Below are positions 31,306 through 39,081 of a DNA stretch of 44,690 nucleotides, one piece after another. Location of the stretch: NCBI GenBank assembly GCA_020438865.1, contig JAGQTU010000027.1, positions 1-44,690 on the forward strand, written 5' to 3'. The translations under genes were made by a program, and so were the position numbers. The notes beneath the pieces are model-generated. The model made no database searches. It was given only the letters and a program-made list of their open reading frames with translations, and was not told the DNA's origin. The stretch is from Mycobacterium sp. GTDB lineage: Bacteria; Actinomycetota; Actinomycetes; Mycobacteriales; Mycobacteriaceae. Position 1 is the first letter of the stretch, and every line of letters begins with the position of its first letter.

Positions 31306-32433
31306 TCAGATTCCGGGCCCGGAGGTCGCCCCCGGAAGCGGATGGCGGGCAAGGGTTGCGGTCGAAGTCCCGCACACCTGGCAGAACGCGGCCCCGGTGA
31401 GAATCTCGGCGCCGCAGTGCGCACATACCTGATCGGAATCCGGCACCCGAAGCAGCCGGACCCCCTCACCGAGCGCCGCCCCCGCCTCGGCGAGCAGGGC
31501 CGCGTGCAGAGTCAGGCGCGAGGCGATGAGCCCGGAAGTCGCCAGCACGAGAGCGACCAGGGTGGTCAGCACGATGCCGCGCGCACCGTAGGGACTCAGC
31601 AGCGTTGCGGCCAATTCGTAGAGCGCGATCAGGGCCAGCGCCGTGAGCGCGCCCGACACCGCGTTCCCGGCCGGGGCGCGCAGCGGGATCACGACCAAGG
31701 CCCCGGCGGTCGCGAACAGGATCGGCTGCAGGAAGCCGAGCGTGAGCGCGATGAACGCGGCGTGCGCGGCGTCCCCGGTGGCGACCTGTGTGAACGCGCC
31801 GTGCTGGATCACGACGCTGACCCCGAGCGATACGGCGGCACCACTGAGCGAACTTGCCACGACCGCATCCACCGGATGCCGAAATCGTTCGCGCGCGGTC
31901 ACCAGTACCGGCGCCAGGACCACCGCAACGAGCGTGACAACGGGAACCAGGATCGCGAGCCGCAGGATCTCAGCCACCGACGGCGGATGGGGATGCAGGG
32001 CGCCGAGTAGCACCGGGGCATTGAACCGGTTTTGCAGCAGTCCGACCCCGATACCGAGCGCAAGGGAAAGCAGGAATCCGATCCCGACGACCGTCGCCGG
32101 TTCGTCATGCCACACCGCGTGGTCGTGGATGTAGACCAGAACGATCGCGGGAAGGGCCACCGCCGGTACCACCAGCGCTATCGACAACACCCCGAACGCG
32201 GCGGCGACCAGCGCCACCAGCAGCGCCAGCGCGATGACGTTGCGGTACACGTGATGCCGCCCGGCGGACAGGTGCGGCAGCAGGGTGCTCAGCACCGCCA
32301 ATGCTCGCACGGGCTCGTCCGGATAGGCGGCGAAGTGCCGAGTGCGGTCGGTTCCCGGGTGCAGCGGTGTACCGCATCGTGCGCAGAACCGGGCGGCGGG
32401 CGAATGCGGGGTCGAGCACTTCGGGCAATCCAT
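31306..32433 (-). CDS. Polytopic membrane protein with zinc ribbons at both ends
   Basis: 375 residues, ATG with GGGGGA four bases upstream. The N-terminus starts CPKC...CARC (Cys3, 6, 17, 20) and the C-terminus ends CAHC...CQVC (Cys337, 340, 351, 354), two zinc-ribbon pairs of the same spacing. Between them are about eight hydrophobic segments from residue 64 to 325, including VIALALLVALVAAAFGVL, TVVGIGFLLSLALGIGVGLL and VSGALTALALIALYELAATL. An even number of helices would leave both ribbons in the cytoplasm. Function unknown. It precedes the anchored protein at 30488, probably as a two-gene operon. Similar double-ribbon proteins are sometimes annotated only as hypothetical in actinobacteria. 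Confidence 0.82.
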   Translation of the reverse strand: MDCPKCSTPHSPAARFCARCGTPLHPGTDRTRHFAAYPDEPVRALAVLSTLLPHLSAGRHHVYRNVIALALLVALVAAAFGVLSIALVVPAVALPAIVLVYIHDHAVWHDEPATVVGIGFLLSLALGIGVGLLQNRFNAPVLLGALHPHPPSVAEILRLAILVPVVTLVAVVLAPVLVTARERFRHPVDAVVASSLSGAAVSLGVSVVIQHGAFTQVATGDAAHAAFIALTLGFLQPILFATAGALVVIPLRAPAGNAVSGALTALALIALYELAATLLSPYGARGIVLTTLVALVLATSGLIASRLTLHAALLAEAGAALGEGVRLLRVPDSDQVCAHCGAEILTGAAFCQVCGTSTATLARHPLPGATSGPGI

Positions 32434-32547
32434 CGGGTCCCCCAGGTCGATGCGAAGGCGAGGTGGGTCCAGCGTGGTCCGTGACCCGTGGCGCCGACCA
32501 GAGACTTTCGGCCCTACAACTGGTGGCGCGGTGCCCGAACATGCCGG

Positions 32548-32835
32548 TCAGGAGTCGTTCGGATCGACCTCGTCGACGATGGGCACCTCGCCCCGGCGGG
32601 CGGCGTCCTCGATCGCCGCCCGCAGGTCCGAGCAGACCAGGAACAGCCCGTTGTCATGTCCGGCCAGGGCCGTCGCCGCGCGCCGTTGGACGCATGCCGC
32701 CATGGCCGTCGCATCCCACTGCACGCTGGTCTGGGCCCAGCTGCTCTTGCGGACCTGGACCGTCGCCTCGCAGCGGCGACAGCGCACGGGCACCGGTGCG
32801 GCGTCGAGCAGCCGGTTGTCGGGGTGGACCGTCAT
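32548..32835 (-). CDS. Small four-cysteine protein coupled to KshA (copy 2)
   Basis: 95 residues. ATG at 32835 overlaps the KshA stop (ATGA), as in copy 1. It has CRRC (Cys19, Cys22), the invariant core KSSWAQTSVQWDA, Cys48 (AACVQRR) and Cys68 (FLVCSDLR), so the spacing of the last cysteine differs by two from copy 1. Start, overlap and cysteine order are all conserved between copies. No signal peptide. The acidic tail (EVPIVDEVDPNDS) is not conserved. Retention of both the gene and its overlap after duplication suggests that it works with the oxygenase (inference). Metal type and role unknown. Confidence 0.82.
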   Translation of the reverse strand: MTVHPDNRLLDAAPVPVRCRRCEATVQVRKSSWAQTSVQWDATAMAACVQRRAATALAGHDNGLFLVCSDLRAAIEDAARRGEVPIVDEVDPNDS

Positions 32836-33971
32836 CCGCCCGCCCAGGCCTGGACGCCGCGGGCGACGTTGTCCTCGACCTCGGCCTGCCAGGCCGCCCG
32901 CGGGCGGGTGACGTCGATCTCGAACTCGAACCGGTCCACCATGTCCGGCGTGACGTCGGCGACGTCGACGTAGAACTGCTCATACCAGCGGCGCAATTGG
33001 TAGACCGGGCCGTCCTCCTCGCACAGCAGCGGATTGTCGATGCGGGTCTTGTTCTTCCAGATCAACACGTCCTGCTCGAAACCCAGTTTGACGAAGTCGC
33101 CGAGGCCGACCGCCGCCTGCATCGCGGCGTCGGCGGGCAGGTTCGGCGACTTCTTCACGATGATCCCGTATTGCAGCACAAAGGAATTCGCATCGACCGG
33201 GTAGTGGCAGTTGAGCAGCACGGTGTGCTGGTCCTCGTGCTCGTAGTGATAGGTCAGGTCGTCGATCATGAACGACGGTCCCCAGTAGGACGCCACCGAG
33301 GTGTTGCCGAGCAGCTTCGGCACCCCGGCCGGTTGCGGGAAGTCGGCTCGGGTGACGCCGTTCATGTACTGGGTGGCGACATGCCCCTCGAAGATGTTCT
33401 TGAAATAGGTCGGCATCGCCCCGTGCACGTAAAAGAAATGGGCCATGTCGACGACGTTGTCGATGATCTCCCGGCAGTTGGTGTGCACCAGCGTGGTGTA
33501 CCAATGCCAGTCGGTCCACTCGTCGCTGTTCGCACCATCGATCCGCGGAATCACCACGTCCTCGGGCGGCGGATTGCGCTCCGGATCGTTCCACACGAAC
33601 AGCAGGCCGTCCTGCTCCATGGTCGGCCAGGCCGCCGTCCGGGCCGCCTTGGGCACCCGGCGGCTGTACGGGACGGCCTTGCAGCGCCCGTCCCCACCCC
33701 AGCGCCAGTCGTGGAACGGGCAGGCGATCTCGTCACCCTTCACCGTGCCCTGCGACAGATCGCCGCCCATGTGCCTGCAGTAGCCGTCCAGCACGTTCAG
33801 TCGGCCGTCCGCACCGCGGAACACCACCAGCTTCTGGCCGAACGCGTTGCGAGTGTGCGGGCTTCCGTCACCGAGGTCGCGGGTCAGCCCGAGGCAGTGC
33901 CAGCCACGCGCGAACCGGATCGGCACGGCCCCGGTCTCGATCTGACGTACCTCGTCCGGGTCGGAGTTCAT
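32832..33971 (-). CDS. kshA: Rieske oxygenase, KshA-like (copy 2)
   Basis: 379 residues from ATG 33971, with GGAGG eight bases upstream; an ATG nine codons earlier lacks family residues. The Rieske site is Cys65, His67, Cys84, His87; the iron site is Asn172, Asp175, His178, His183 and Asp301 (FEQDVLIW). By eye about four in five residues match the copy at 26098, with differences clustered at about 205-225 (VTRADFPQPAGVPKLL against SGSRPDLPSPEGGPVLL), which lies in the variable loop region of KshA likely to shape the substrate entrance. Substrate preference may therefore differ between the copies. Divergent from a KstD-type gene, repeating the arrangement of copy 1. No reductase partner nearby. 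Confidence 0.94.
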   Translation of the reverse strand: MNSDPDEVRQIETGAVPIRFARGWHCLGLTRDLGDGSPHTRNAFGQKLVVFRGADGRLNVLDGYCRHMGGDLSQGTVKGDEIACPFHDWRWGGDGRCKAVPYSRRVPKAARTAAWPTMEQDGLLFVWNDPERNPPPEDVVIPRIDGANSDEWTDWHWYTTLVHTNCREIIDNVVDMAHFFYVHGAMPTYFKNIFEGHVATQYMNGVTRADFPQPAGVPKLLGNTSVASYWGPSFMIDDLTYHYEHEDQHTVLLNCHYPVDANSFVLQYGIIVKKSPNLPADAAMQAAVGLGDFVKLGFEQDVLIWKNKTRIDNPLLCEEDGPVYQLRRWYEQFYVDVADVTPDMVDRFEFEIDVTRPRAAWQAEVEDNVARGVQAWAGG

Positions 33972-34075
33972 GGCGCCCACCTCCATCGGTCGCATCATTG
34001 CCCAGTCTCGCCCTCACCGGCCGGGACATCAATAGAGTCGTAACGGCGATCAACCGGCCCGAGCTTGGAGAGCAC

Positions 34076-35623
34076 ATGCCTGATTTCGACGAGAACGTCG
34101 ACGTCATCGTCGCCGGCTCCGGCGGCGGCATCACCGGCGCCTACACTGCTGCCCGCGAGGGGCTCTCGGTGGCCCTGGTGGAGGCCACCGACAAGTTCGG
34201 CGGCACTACGGCCTACTCGGGCGGTGGCGGCATGTGGTTCCCGTGCAATCCGGTGCTGCGCCGCGCGGGCAGTGACGACACCATCGAGGCCGCGCTGAAC
34301 TACTTTCACGCCGTCGTGGGCGATCGGACCCCGCGCGAACTGCAGGACACCTACGTGCGCGGGGGCGCCGAACTGATCGAGTACCTGGAGGCCGACGACA
34401 ACTTCACGTTCACGGTGCTGCCGTGGCCGGACTACTTCGGCAAGGCCCCGGACGCCCGCACCGACGGGATGCGCCACATCGTCGCGGTCCCGATCCGCGA
34501 CGAGAAGCTCGGTCCCTACGCCGGCCAGGTGCGCGGCCCGCTCGACAACGACTGGCTCGGCACCCCGGCGCCCAGCAAGCTGTTCGGCGGCCGGGCGCTG
34601 ATCGGGCGATTCCTCGCCGCGCTCAGCGGATTCAAAGCCGCGAAGCTGTACCGCAACGCCGAGCTGGTGGACCTGATCACCGACGGCGGGCGGGTGGTGG
34701 GCGCGCTGGTGCGCCGGGACGGGCGTGAGGTGCGTATCGGTGCGGAGCGTGGCGTGCTGCTGGCCGCGGGCGGCTTCGAGCACAACACCGCGCTGCGGCA
34801 GGCCTACGGCGTGCCGGGCGAGGCGAACGACAGCATGGGCTGCCCGGGTAACACCGGCGCGGCCCTGCGGGCGGCGCTGCGGGCCGGTGCGGCCGTGGAC
34901 CTGATGGATCAGGCGTGGTGGTCACCCGGGCTGACCCATCCGGACGGCCGGTCGGCCTTCGCGTTGTGGTTCACCGGCGGCATCTTCGTCAACCAGGCGG
35001 GCCGGCGCTTCGTCAACGAGTCGGCCGCCTACGACCGGATCGGCCGCGCGATCATCGCCGAGATGGCGGCGGGCCGGCTGACCACTCCGTTCTGGATGAT
35101 CTACGACGACCGCGGCGGCGAGGCTCCCCCGGTGCAGGCGACGAACGTGTCGATGGTCGAGACCGAGCGCTACCGTGACGCCGGATTATGGCGCACCGCA
35201 GCCACATTGGCGGAACTGGCCATACTGATCGGCGTTCCGGCCGACGCCCTCGAAGCCACGGTCACCCGCTACAACGACATGGTGGCCGGCGGCGTCGACA
35301 GCGACTTCGGCCGCGGCGACGAGGCCTACGACCGCGCCTTCTCGGAGGGCAAGTCGCCGATGGTGGCGATCACCGAGCCGCCGTTCCACGGCGCCGCCTT
35401 CGGGCTGTCCGATCTGGGCACCAAGGGCGGCCTGCGCACCGACACCCACGCGCGGGTGCTCGACGAGAACGGCGAACCGATACCCGGGCTGTATGCGGCG
35501 GGCAACACGATGGCCGCGGTCAGCGGCACCGCCTACCCGGGTGGCGGGAATCCGATCGGCGCCTCGATGTTGTTCAGCCACCGCGCCGCGCTGCACATGG
35601 CGGGCCGGCTCAGCCCTGCTTGA
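34076..35623 (+). CDS. KstD-type flavoprotein, copy 2 (ketosteroid dehydrogenase family)
   Basis: 515 residues from ATG 34076, which has GGAG five bases upstream. FAD motif GSGGGITG (14-21), then FGGTTAYSGGGGMWFP, the KstD-type loop with the tyrosine retained (the 27344 copy has AR in place of AY). The C-terminal AYPGGGNPIGASMLFSHRA (Tyr487) is the variant that in my reading of the family is closer to the delta-4(5alpha)-dehydrogenases than YPGxGATI. The two flavoproteins share the family fold but are much less alike than the two KshA copies. The oppositely transcribed KshA gene lies 104 bases away. The end overlaps the secreted-protein gene by 14 bases. Regiochemistry uncertain. Confidence 0.87.
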   Translation: MPDFDENVDVIVAGSGGGITGAYTAAREGLSVALVEATDKFGGTTAYSGGGGMWFPCNPVLRRAGSDDTIEAALNYFHAVVGDRTPRELQDTYVRGGAELIEYLEADDNFTFTVLPWPDYFGKAPDARTDGMRHIVAVPIRDEKLGPYAGQVRGPLDNDWLGTPAPSKLFGGRALIGRFLAALSGFKAAKLYRNAELVDLITDGGRVVGALVRRDGREVRIGAERGVLLAAGGFEHNTALRQAYGVPGEANDSMGCPGNTGAALRAALRAGAAVDLMDQAWWSPGLTHPDGRSAFALWFTGGIFVNQAGRRFVNESAAYDRIGRAIIAEMAAGRLTTPFWMIYDDRGGEAPPVQATNVSMVETERYRDAGLWRTAATLAELAILIGVPADALEATVTRYNDMVAGGVDSDFGRGDEAYDRAFSEGKSPMVAITEPPFHGAAFGLSDLGTKGGLRTDTHARVLDENGEPIPGLYAAGNTMAAVSGTAYPGGGNPIGASMLFSHRAALHMAGRLSPA

Positions 35624-36119
35624 CCAGCTTGAACGGCATGCTGATGTACAGCGATCCGTTCCGGCCACAGGCCCCGGGCACTCCGGTGGTGCCGTCCTCG
35701 CCGACGAGCATGTTGGAGGTGGGGTCGGACGCGTCACCGGCCGGGCTCACGCCATGGAACCGGAACACCTGCAGCCCGCCGGCGACACTGCCGTCGTAGC
35801 AGGGCATCCAGTCCGGGATGAAGCGCTTGACGTACCATTCGCCGCCGGTCTGGTAGATCGGCGCGGTCCAGCCCTGATCACTCTTGACGGTGCCGGTGCA
35901 CTCGGTCGGATAGCTGCACTGCGACGAGATCGTCCAGATGCTGCGCACGCTCCGCTCGTCGTGGAACACATCGTTGTTGGTGGCCCACTCGCCGTTCGAC
36001 GTCGCGGTGAAGGTGCCGTTGAGCGCCCAGCGGTCGGAGGCGGCGGCGGTCGCGGGACCTGCCAGTGCGGCCACCGCGGCGACCGTGATCGCCGCGGCAC
36101 TCATGGACAACCTGCGCAT
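35610..36119 (-). CDS. Small secreted protein at the end of the mce operon
   Basis: 169 residues from ATG 36119, which has AAAGGAG six bases upstream. A basic start (MRR) and hydrophobic stretch (SAAAITVAAVAALA) end at ATAAA near residue 27, a typical Sec signal peptide with no lipobox. The mature part contains four cysteines (Cys68, 74, 107, 151), enough for two disulfides outside the cell, with motifs WTISSQCSYPTECTG and WMPCYDGSV. The gene lies 35 bases after mceF on the same strand, so it is probably the last gene of that transcript. The common mycobacterial mam/mas genes are not found in that place. Function unknown; a periplasmic or wall partner of the Mce complex is possible. Confidence 0.84.
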   Translation of the reverse strand: MRRLSMSAAAITVAAVAALAGPATAAASDRWALNGTFTATSNGEWATNNDVFHDERSVRSIWTISSQCSYPTECTGTVKSDQGWTAPIYQTGGEWYVKRFIPDWMPCYDGSVAGGLQVFRFHGVSPAGDASDPTSNMLVGEDGTTGVPGACGRNGSLYISMPFKLVKQG

Positions 36120-36154
36120 GAGCTTCTCCTTTCCCGCATTCGCTCCTCGCGCCG

Positions 36155-37759
36155 TCATGTCGTGGGCAGCAGGTCTTTCCACGACCGCTGGCCCCCCGGG
36201 GTCACCAGATCGGTCTGACGGAACACGTTGCCGTCCGGGGTCGCGTACTGACCCGTCGTCGGATCGTAGGTGGCGACCGCCACCGACGGCCCACCGGCGC
36301 CGGTGGTGAACGCGCTGGGCGCCACCGTGCCGCCCTGGTCGACGGGTGCCAGGTCCGGAACCGACTGCGGGGCAGGCGGTTGCGGCGCACCTGGGGGCGG
36401 CGGCCCCTGGCCCGCCGCCGGGGCCACCGGCGCGGCCGGGGCCGGGCCGGCCGGTCTCGGGGTGCCCTGCAGCGGACCGTAAATGTTGTCGTTCAACGTC
36501 ACCCGGTCGTCCGGCGGGATGCCCTGCGACACCAGGTTCGGATCGAACGGGTACGGGCCGGTCGCGTGCTGACGCATCGCCAACGGCTCGAACGGTGCTC
36601 CGCTCTCGCAGATTTCGACCGTAGGCGCGCGCTTGCCGGGCTGGCCCTGGCACGGATAGTTACGCGCGCCACGGACCGCGATCGGTGAATCCTGCGGCAG
36701 CTTGCAGTACAGCCCGTCGGGGGTGTCGATGTCCGACAGGTCGGCCGGCGAACGCCACTGCGACGGCGGCAGGAACCCGACCGTGCACGCGGGTGGATCG
36801 CCGATGCCGACGGTGAAATCGCCCTTGGCCATCCCGGTCGGGTTGTTCATCGGGCCGATCGACTGTATCGAGGCGATGAAGGGCGGCAGCAACACCAGCA
36901 GTTGCTCGATCGATGCGTGGTACGTCACGGCCACCTGTCCCACCGTGGTGAGGTTGGCCAGCAGCACCGGCAGCGTCGGCTTGACCTGATTCAGCAGGGC
37001 GGTCGCCTCACCGGCCGCGCCGGGCCCGTTGGCCAGGATGGCCCGCCATTGCGGATCATCGGCATTGAGCTGTCCGGTGATGCCGGCCAGGCTTCGCGCC
37101 CAGGTCCGGATCGCGTCGGTGGAGGCCAGCTGACCGTCCAGCAGGGGACGGCTGTCCTCGATCAGCGTGCGGGACTGATCGGCCGCACCCTTGAAGTCGG
37201 CGGACAGCCGCGACGCCGACTCCGACAACGTGCTGAGGTTGTCCGCGGTGCCGTTGAGGGCCTTGAAGGTCTCGTTGAGCAGGTCGGGGATCCGCTCCTT
37301 CGGAATGCTCTTCAGCAGGGCGTGCACCCGGTCGAGCATCGGACCCACGGCCTGGGGAACGGTGGTGTTCTTCGCCGAGATCACCGAGCCGTTCTCCAGA
37401 TAGGGCCCGGAGTCGGTGCGGGGCACCAGGTCCACGTACTGCTCGCCGACCGCCGACACGGACAGCACCCGGGCCTGTAGGTCGGCGGGCACCTTCGGCG
37501 AGCTGGCCAGCGACAGGGTGGCCTCCGCGCCGCTCCTGGTCGGGCGCACCTCGGTGACCTTGCCCAGCTGCACGCCCCGGTAGGTGACGTTCGAGAACCG
37601 GTAGAGCCCACCGGTTCTCGGCAACTCCAGCTTGACCGTCATCCGGCCGATGCCGAGCAGCGTCGGGACCTGCATGTAGGTGACGACCATGACCGCGATA
37701 CCGATGATCGAGGCGATGGTGAAGATGATCAGCTGGTTGCGCACGAATCGGGTCAGCAT
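36155..37759 (-). CDS. mceF: MceF
   Basis: 534 residues. N-terminal membrane helix (about 9-30) followed by the MCE/MlaD domain (about 38-115: LYRFSNVTYRGVQLGKVTEVRP, VSAVGEQYVDLVP), then a long helical region to about 315. A proline/alanine-rich tail (about 430-475, GPAPAAPVAP, GPPPPGAPQPPAP) is characteristic of the F subunit. Its ATG shares one base with the mceE stop (TGATG). Mce subunits assemble as a periplasm-spanning hexamer that passes lipids to YrbE permeases; steroid uptake is known for Mce4. Which of the numbered mce loci this corresponds to cannot be told from the sequence alone. Confidence 0.92.
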   Translation of the reverse strand: MLTRFVRNQLIIFTIASIIGIAVMVVTYMQVPTLLGIGRMTVKLELPRTGGLYRFSNVTYRGVQLGKVTEVRPTRSGAEATLSLASSPKVPADLQARVLSVSAVGEQYVDLVPRTDSGPYLENGSVISAKNTTVPQAVGPMLDRVHALLKSIPKERIPDLLNETFKALNGTADNLSTLSESASRLSADFKGAADQSRTLIEDSRPLLDGQLASTDAIRTWARSLAGITGQLNADDPQWRAILANGPGAAGEATALLNQVKPTLPVLLANLTTVGQVAVTYHASIEQLLVLLPPFIASIQSIGPMNNPTGMAKGDFTVGIGDPPACTVGFLPPSQWRSPADLSDIDTPDGLYCKLPQDSPIAVRGARNYPCQGQPGKRAPTVEICESGAPFEPLAMRQHATGPYPFDPNLVSQGIPPDDRVTLNDNIYGPLQGTPRPAGPAPAAPVAPAAGQGPPPPGAPQPPAPQSVPDLAPVDQGGTVAPSAFTTGAGGPSVAVATYDPTTGQYATPDGNVFRQTDLVTPGGQRSWKDLLPTT

Positions 37760-39081
37760 CAGTTACCGCCTCCGTCCTGCGGCAGGGTGGCGGGATCCGG
37801 GCCGGGCAGCGGCGGACCCGGCAACAGCCCGGGGGGTGGCGGGCCGGGCAGCGGTCCGGGACCCATCCCCGCTGCCGGCTGATGATCGGCCGTCAGCGCG
37901 GCCTGGTTGGTGGGCGCGGCACCGGGAGCCGGATTCAGCAACGGCGGGATGTCGGCCACCTGCGCGGGAACGGAACTGAAGGGCGCGTGCAGCGGATCGT
38001 AGGTGTAGGTCGCCCAGAACGGATCACCGGGCGCCGGAACGAGTTTGGCGTTCTCGTCACCCCACGTGGTGCCGAGGAAAAGCGAGTGCTTCAGCCGGGG
38101 CACGGTGAAGTCGAAGATGATGAACTGGTTGAGATAGTCGCCCCGGATCGCGCGGTCGACCGTGCCCTGGGTGTACGGGAAGGTCGGGAAGTAGGCCAGC
38201 GCAGTGTCGAGCTTGGGTCCGACGTCGGCGAGCGCCTTGAGCGTGGGCTCCAGGTTCTGCAGGTTGCGAACCAGGTCCGCCTGGGTATCGTTGACCAGCC
38301 CGGTTGCCAGGTTGGAGAAGTCGCGGAACTTCGTCAGCGCGGTGACGATCCGCGGTCGCTCGTTGATCAGGACGTCCAGGGCGGGCGGAATGCGGTTGAG
38401 CGCGTTGGTCAGGACCTCGCGCTGACCGGCGAAGGTACCGGCCAGGTTGTTCAGCGATGTCACCGCGGCGTTGATGCTGTCGCGCTGCGCGGCGAGCAGA
38501 CCGACGAAGTCGTTGAGCCGGGTGAGCAGGTCGCGGATCTTGTCCTCGCGTCCGCCGAGCGCCGCGTTGAACTCCTTGACGATGTCTCCGATCTGGCCCA
38601 GCCCCCCGCCGTTGACCACCACCGACAGCGCCGAAAGGGTCTGCTCGGTGGACGGATACGTCGACGACCGGTTCAGTCCGAGCGTCGCACCGGGCTGCAG
38701 CACACCGCTGGGCGCCTGGCCCAGCGGCGGGTTGAGGGCAAGATGCATCGAGCCCAGCAGGCTGGTCTGCCCCACCGTCGCGACCGCGTTGGCCGGGATC
38801 ACCACGCCGGGCTTCACCGAGACGTCGACGTTGGCGTGCCAATCGGTCACGGTCATCTTGCCGACGCTGCCCACCACCACATCACCGACGAGAACGGGTG
38901 AGTTCGACTCCAGTTGACCGATGTTGGCGAGCTCGACGTGGTAGGTCTTCGACCCGTCCTCGTGCCCGACCGTACCGGGCAGCGGCAGCGAGTTGAGGCC
39001 GCCGAAGGCACAGCCGGTGGTGCTGACCGCGACACACGTCGCGATCACCGCGACGCGGCGCATCGAATCACTACCGATCAT
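37759..39081 (-). CDS. mceE: MceE lipoprotein
   Basis: 440 residues from ATG 39081, which overlaps the mceD stop by four bases (ATGA). An N-terminal signal sequence ends in STTGC (Cys24), a lipoprotein-type cysteine; the -3 residue is Thr rather than the usual Leu, so lipidation is likely but not certain. The MCE domain spans about 40-120 (YHVELANIGQLESNSPVLVGDVVVG). The helical region follows, with a proline-rich C-terminus (GPGPLPGPPPPGLLPGP). The E subunit is the lipoprotein in every standard mce operon. Expected on the outer face of the cytoplasmic membrane within the Mce complex. Confidence 0.92.
   Translation of the reverse strand: MIGSDSMRRVAVIATCVAVSTTGCAFGGLNSLPLPGTVGHEDGSKTYHVELANIGQLESNSPVLVGDVVVGSVGKMTVTDWHANVDVSVKPGVVIPANAVATVGQTSLLGSMHLALNPPLGQAPSGVLQPGATLGLNRSSTYPSTEQTLSALSVVVNGGGLGQIGDIVKEFNAALGGREDKIRDLLTRLNDFVGLLAAQRDSINAAVTSLNNLAGTFAGQREVLTNALNRIPPALDVLINERPRIVTALTKFRDFSNLATGLVNDTQADLVRNLQNLEPTLKALADVGPKLDTALAYFPTFPYTQGTVDRAIRGDYLNQFIIFDFTVPRLKHSLFLGTTWGDENAKLVPAPGDPFWATYTYDPLHAPFSSVPAQVADIPPLLNPAPGAAPTNQAALTADHQPAAGMGPGPLPGPPPPGLLPGPPLPGPDPATLPQDGGGN

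Noticed and set aside
36350-36480. Proline/glycine-rich stretches at the ends of mceF, mceE and mceD considered as DNA repeats
   Set aside because: They are the ordinary proline-rich C-terminal tails of Mce proteins; no exact repeat unit is present.
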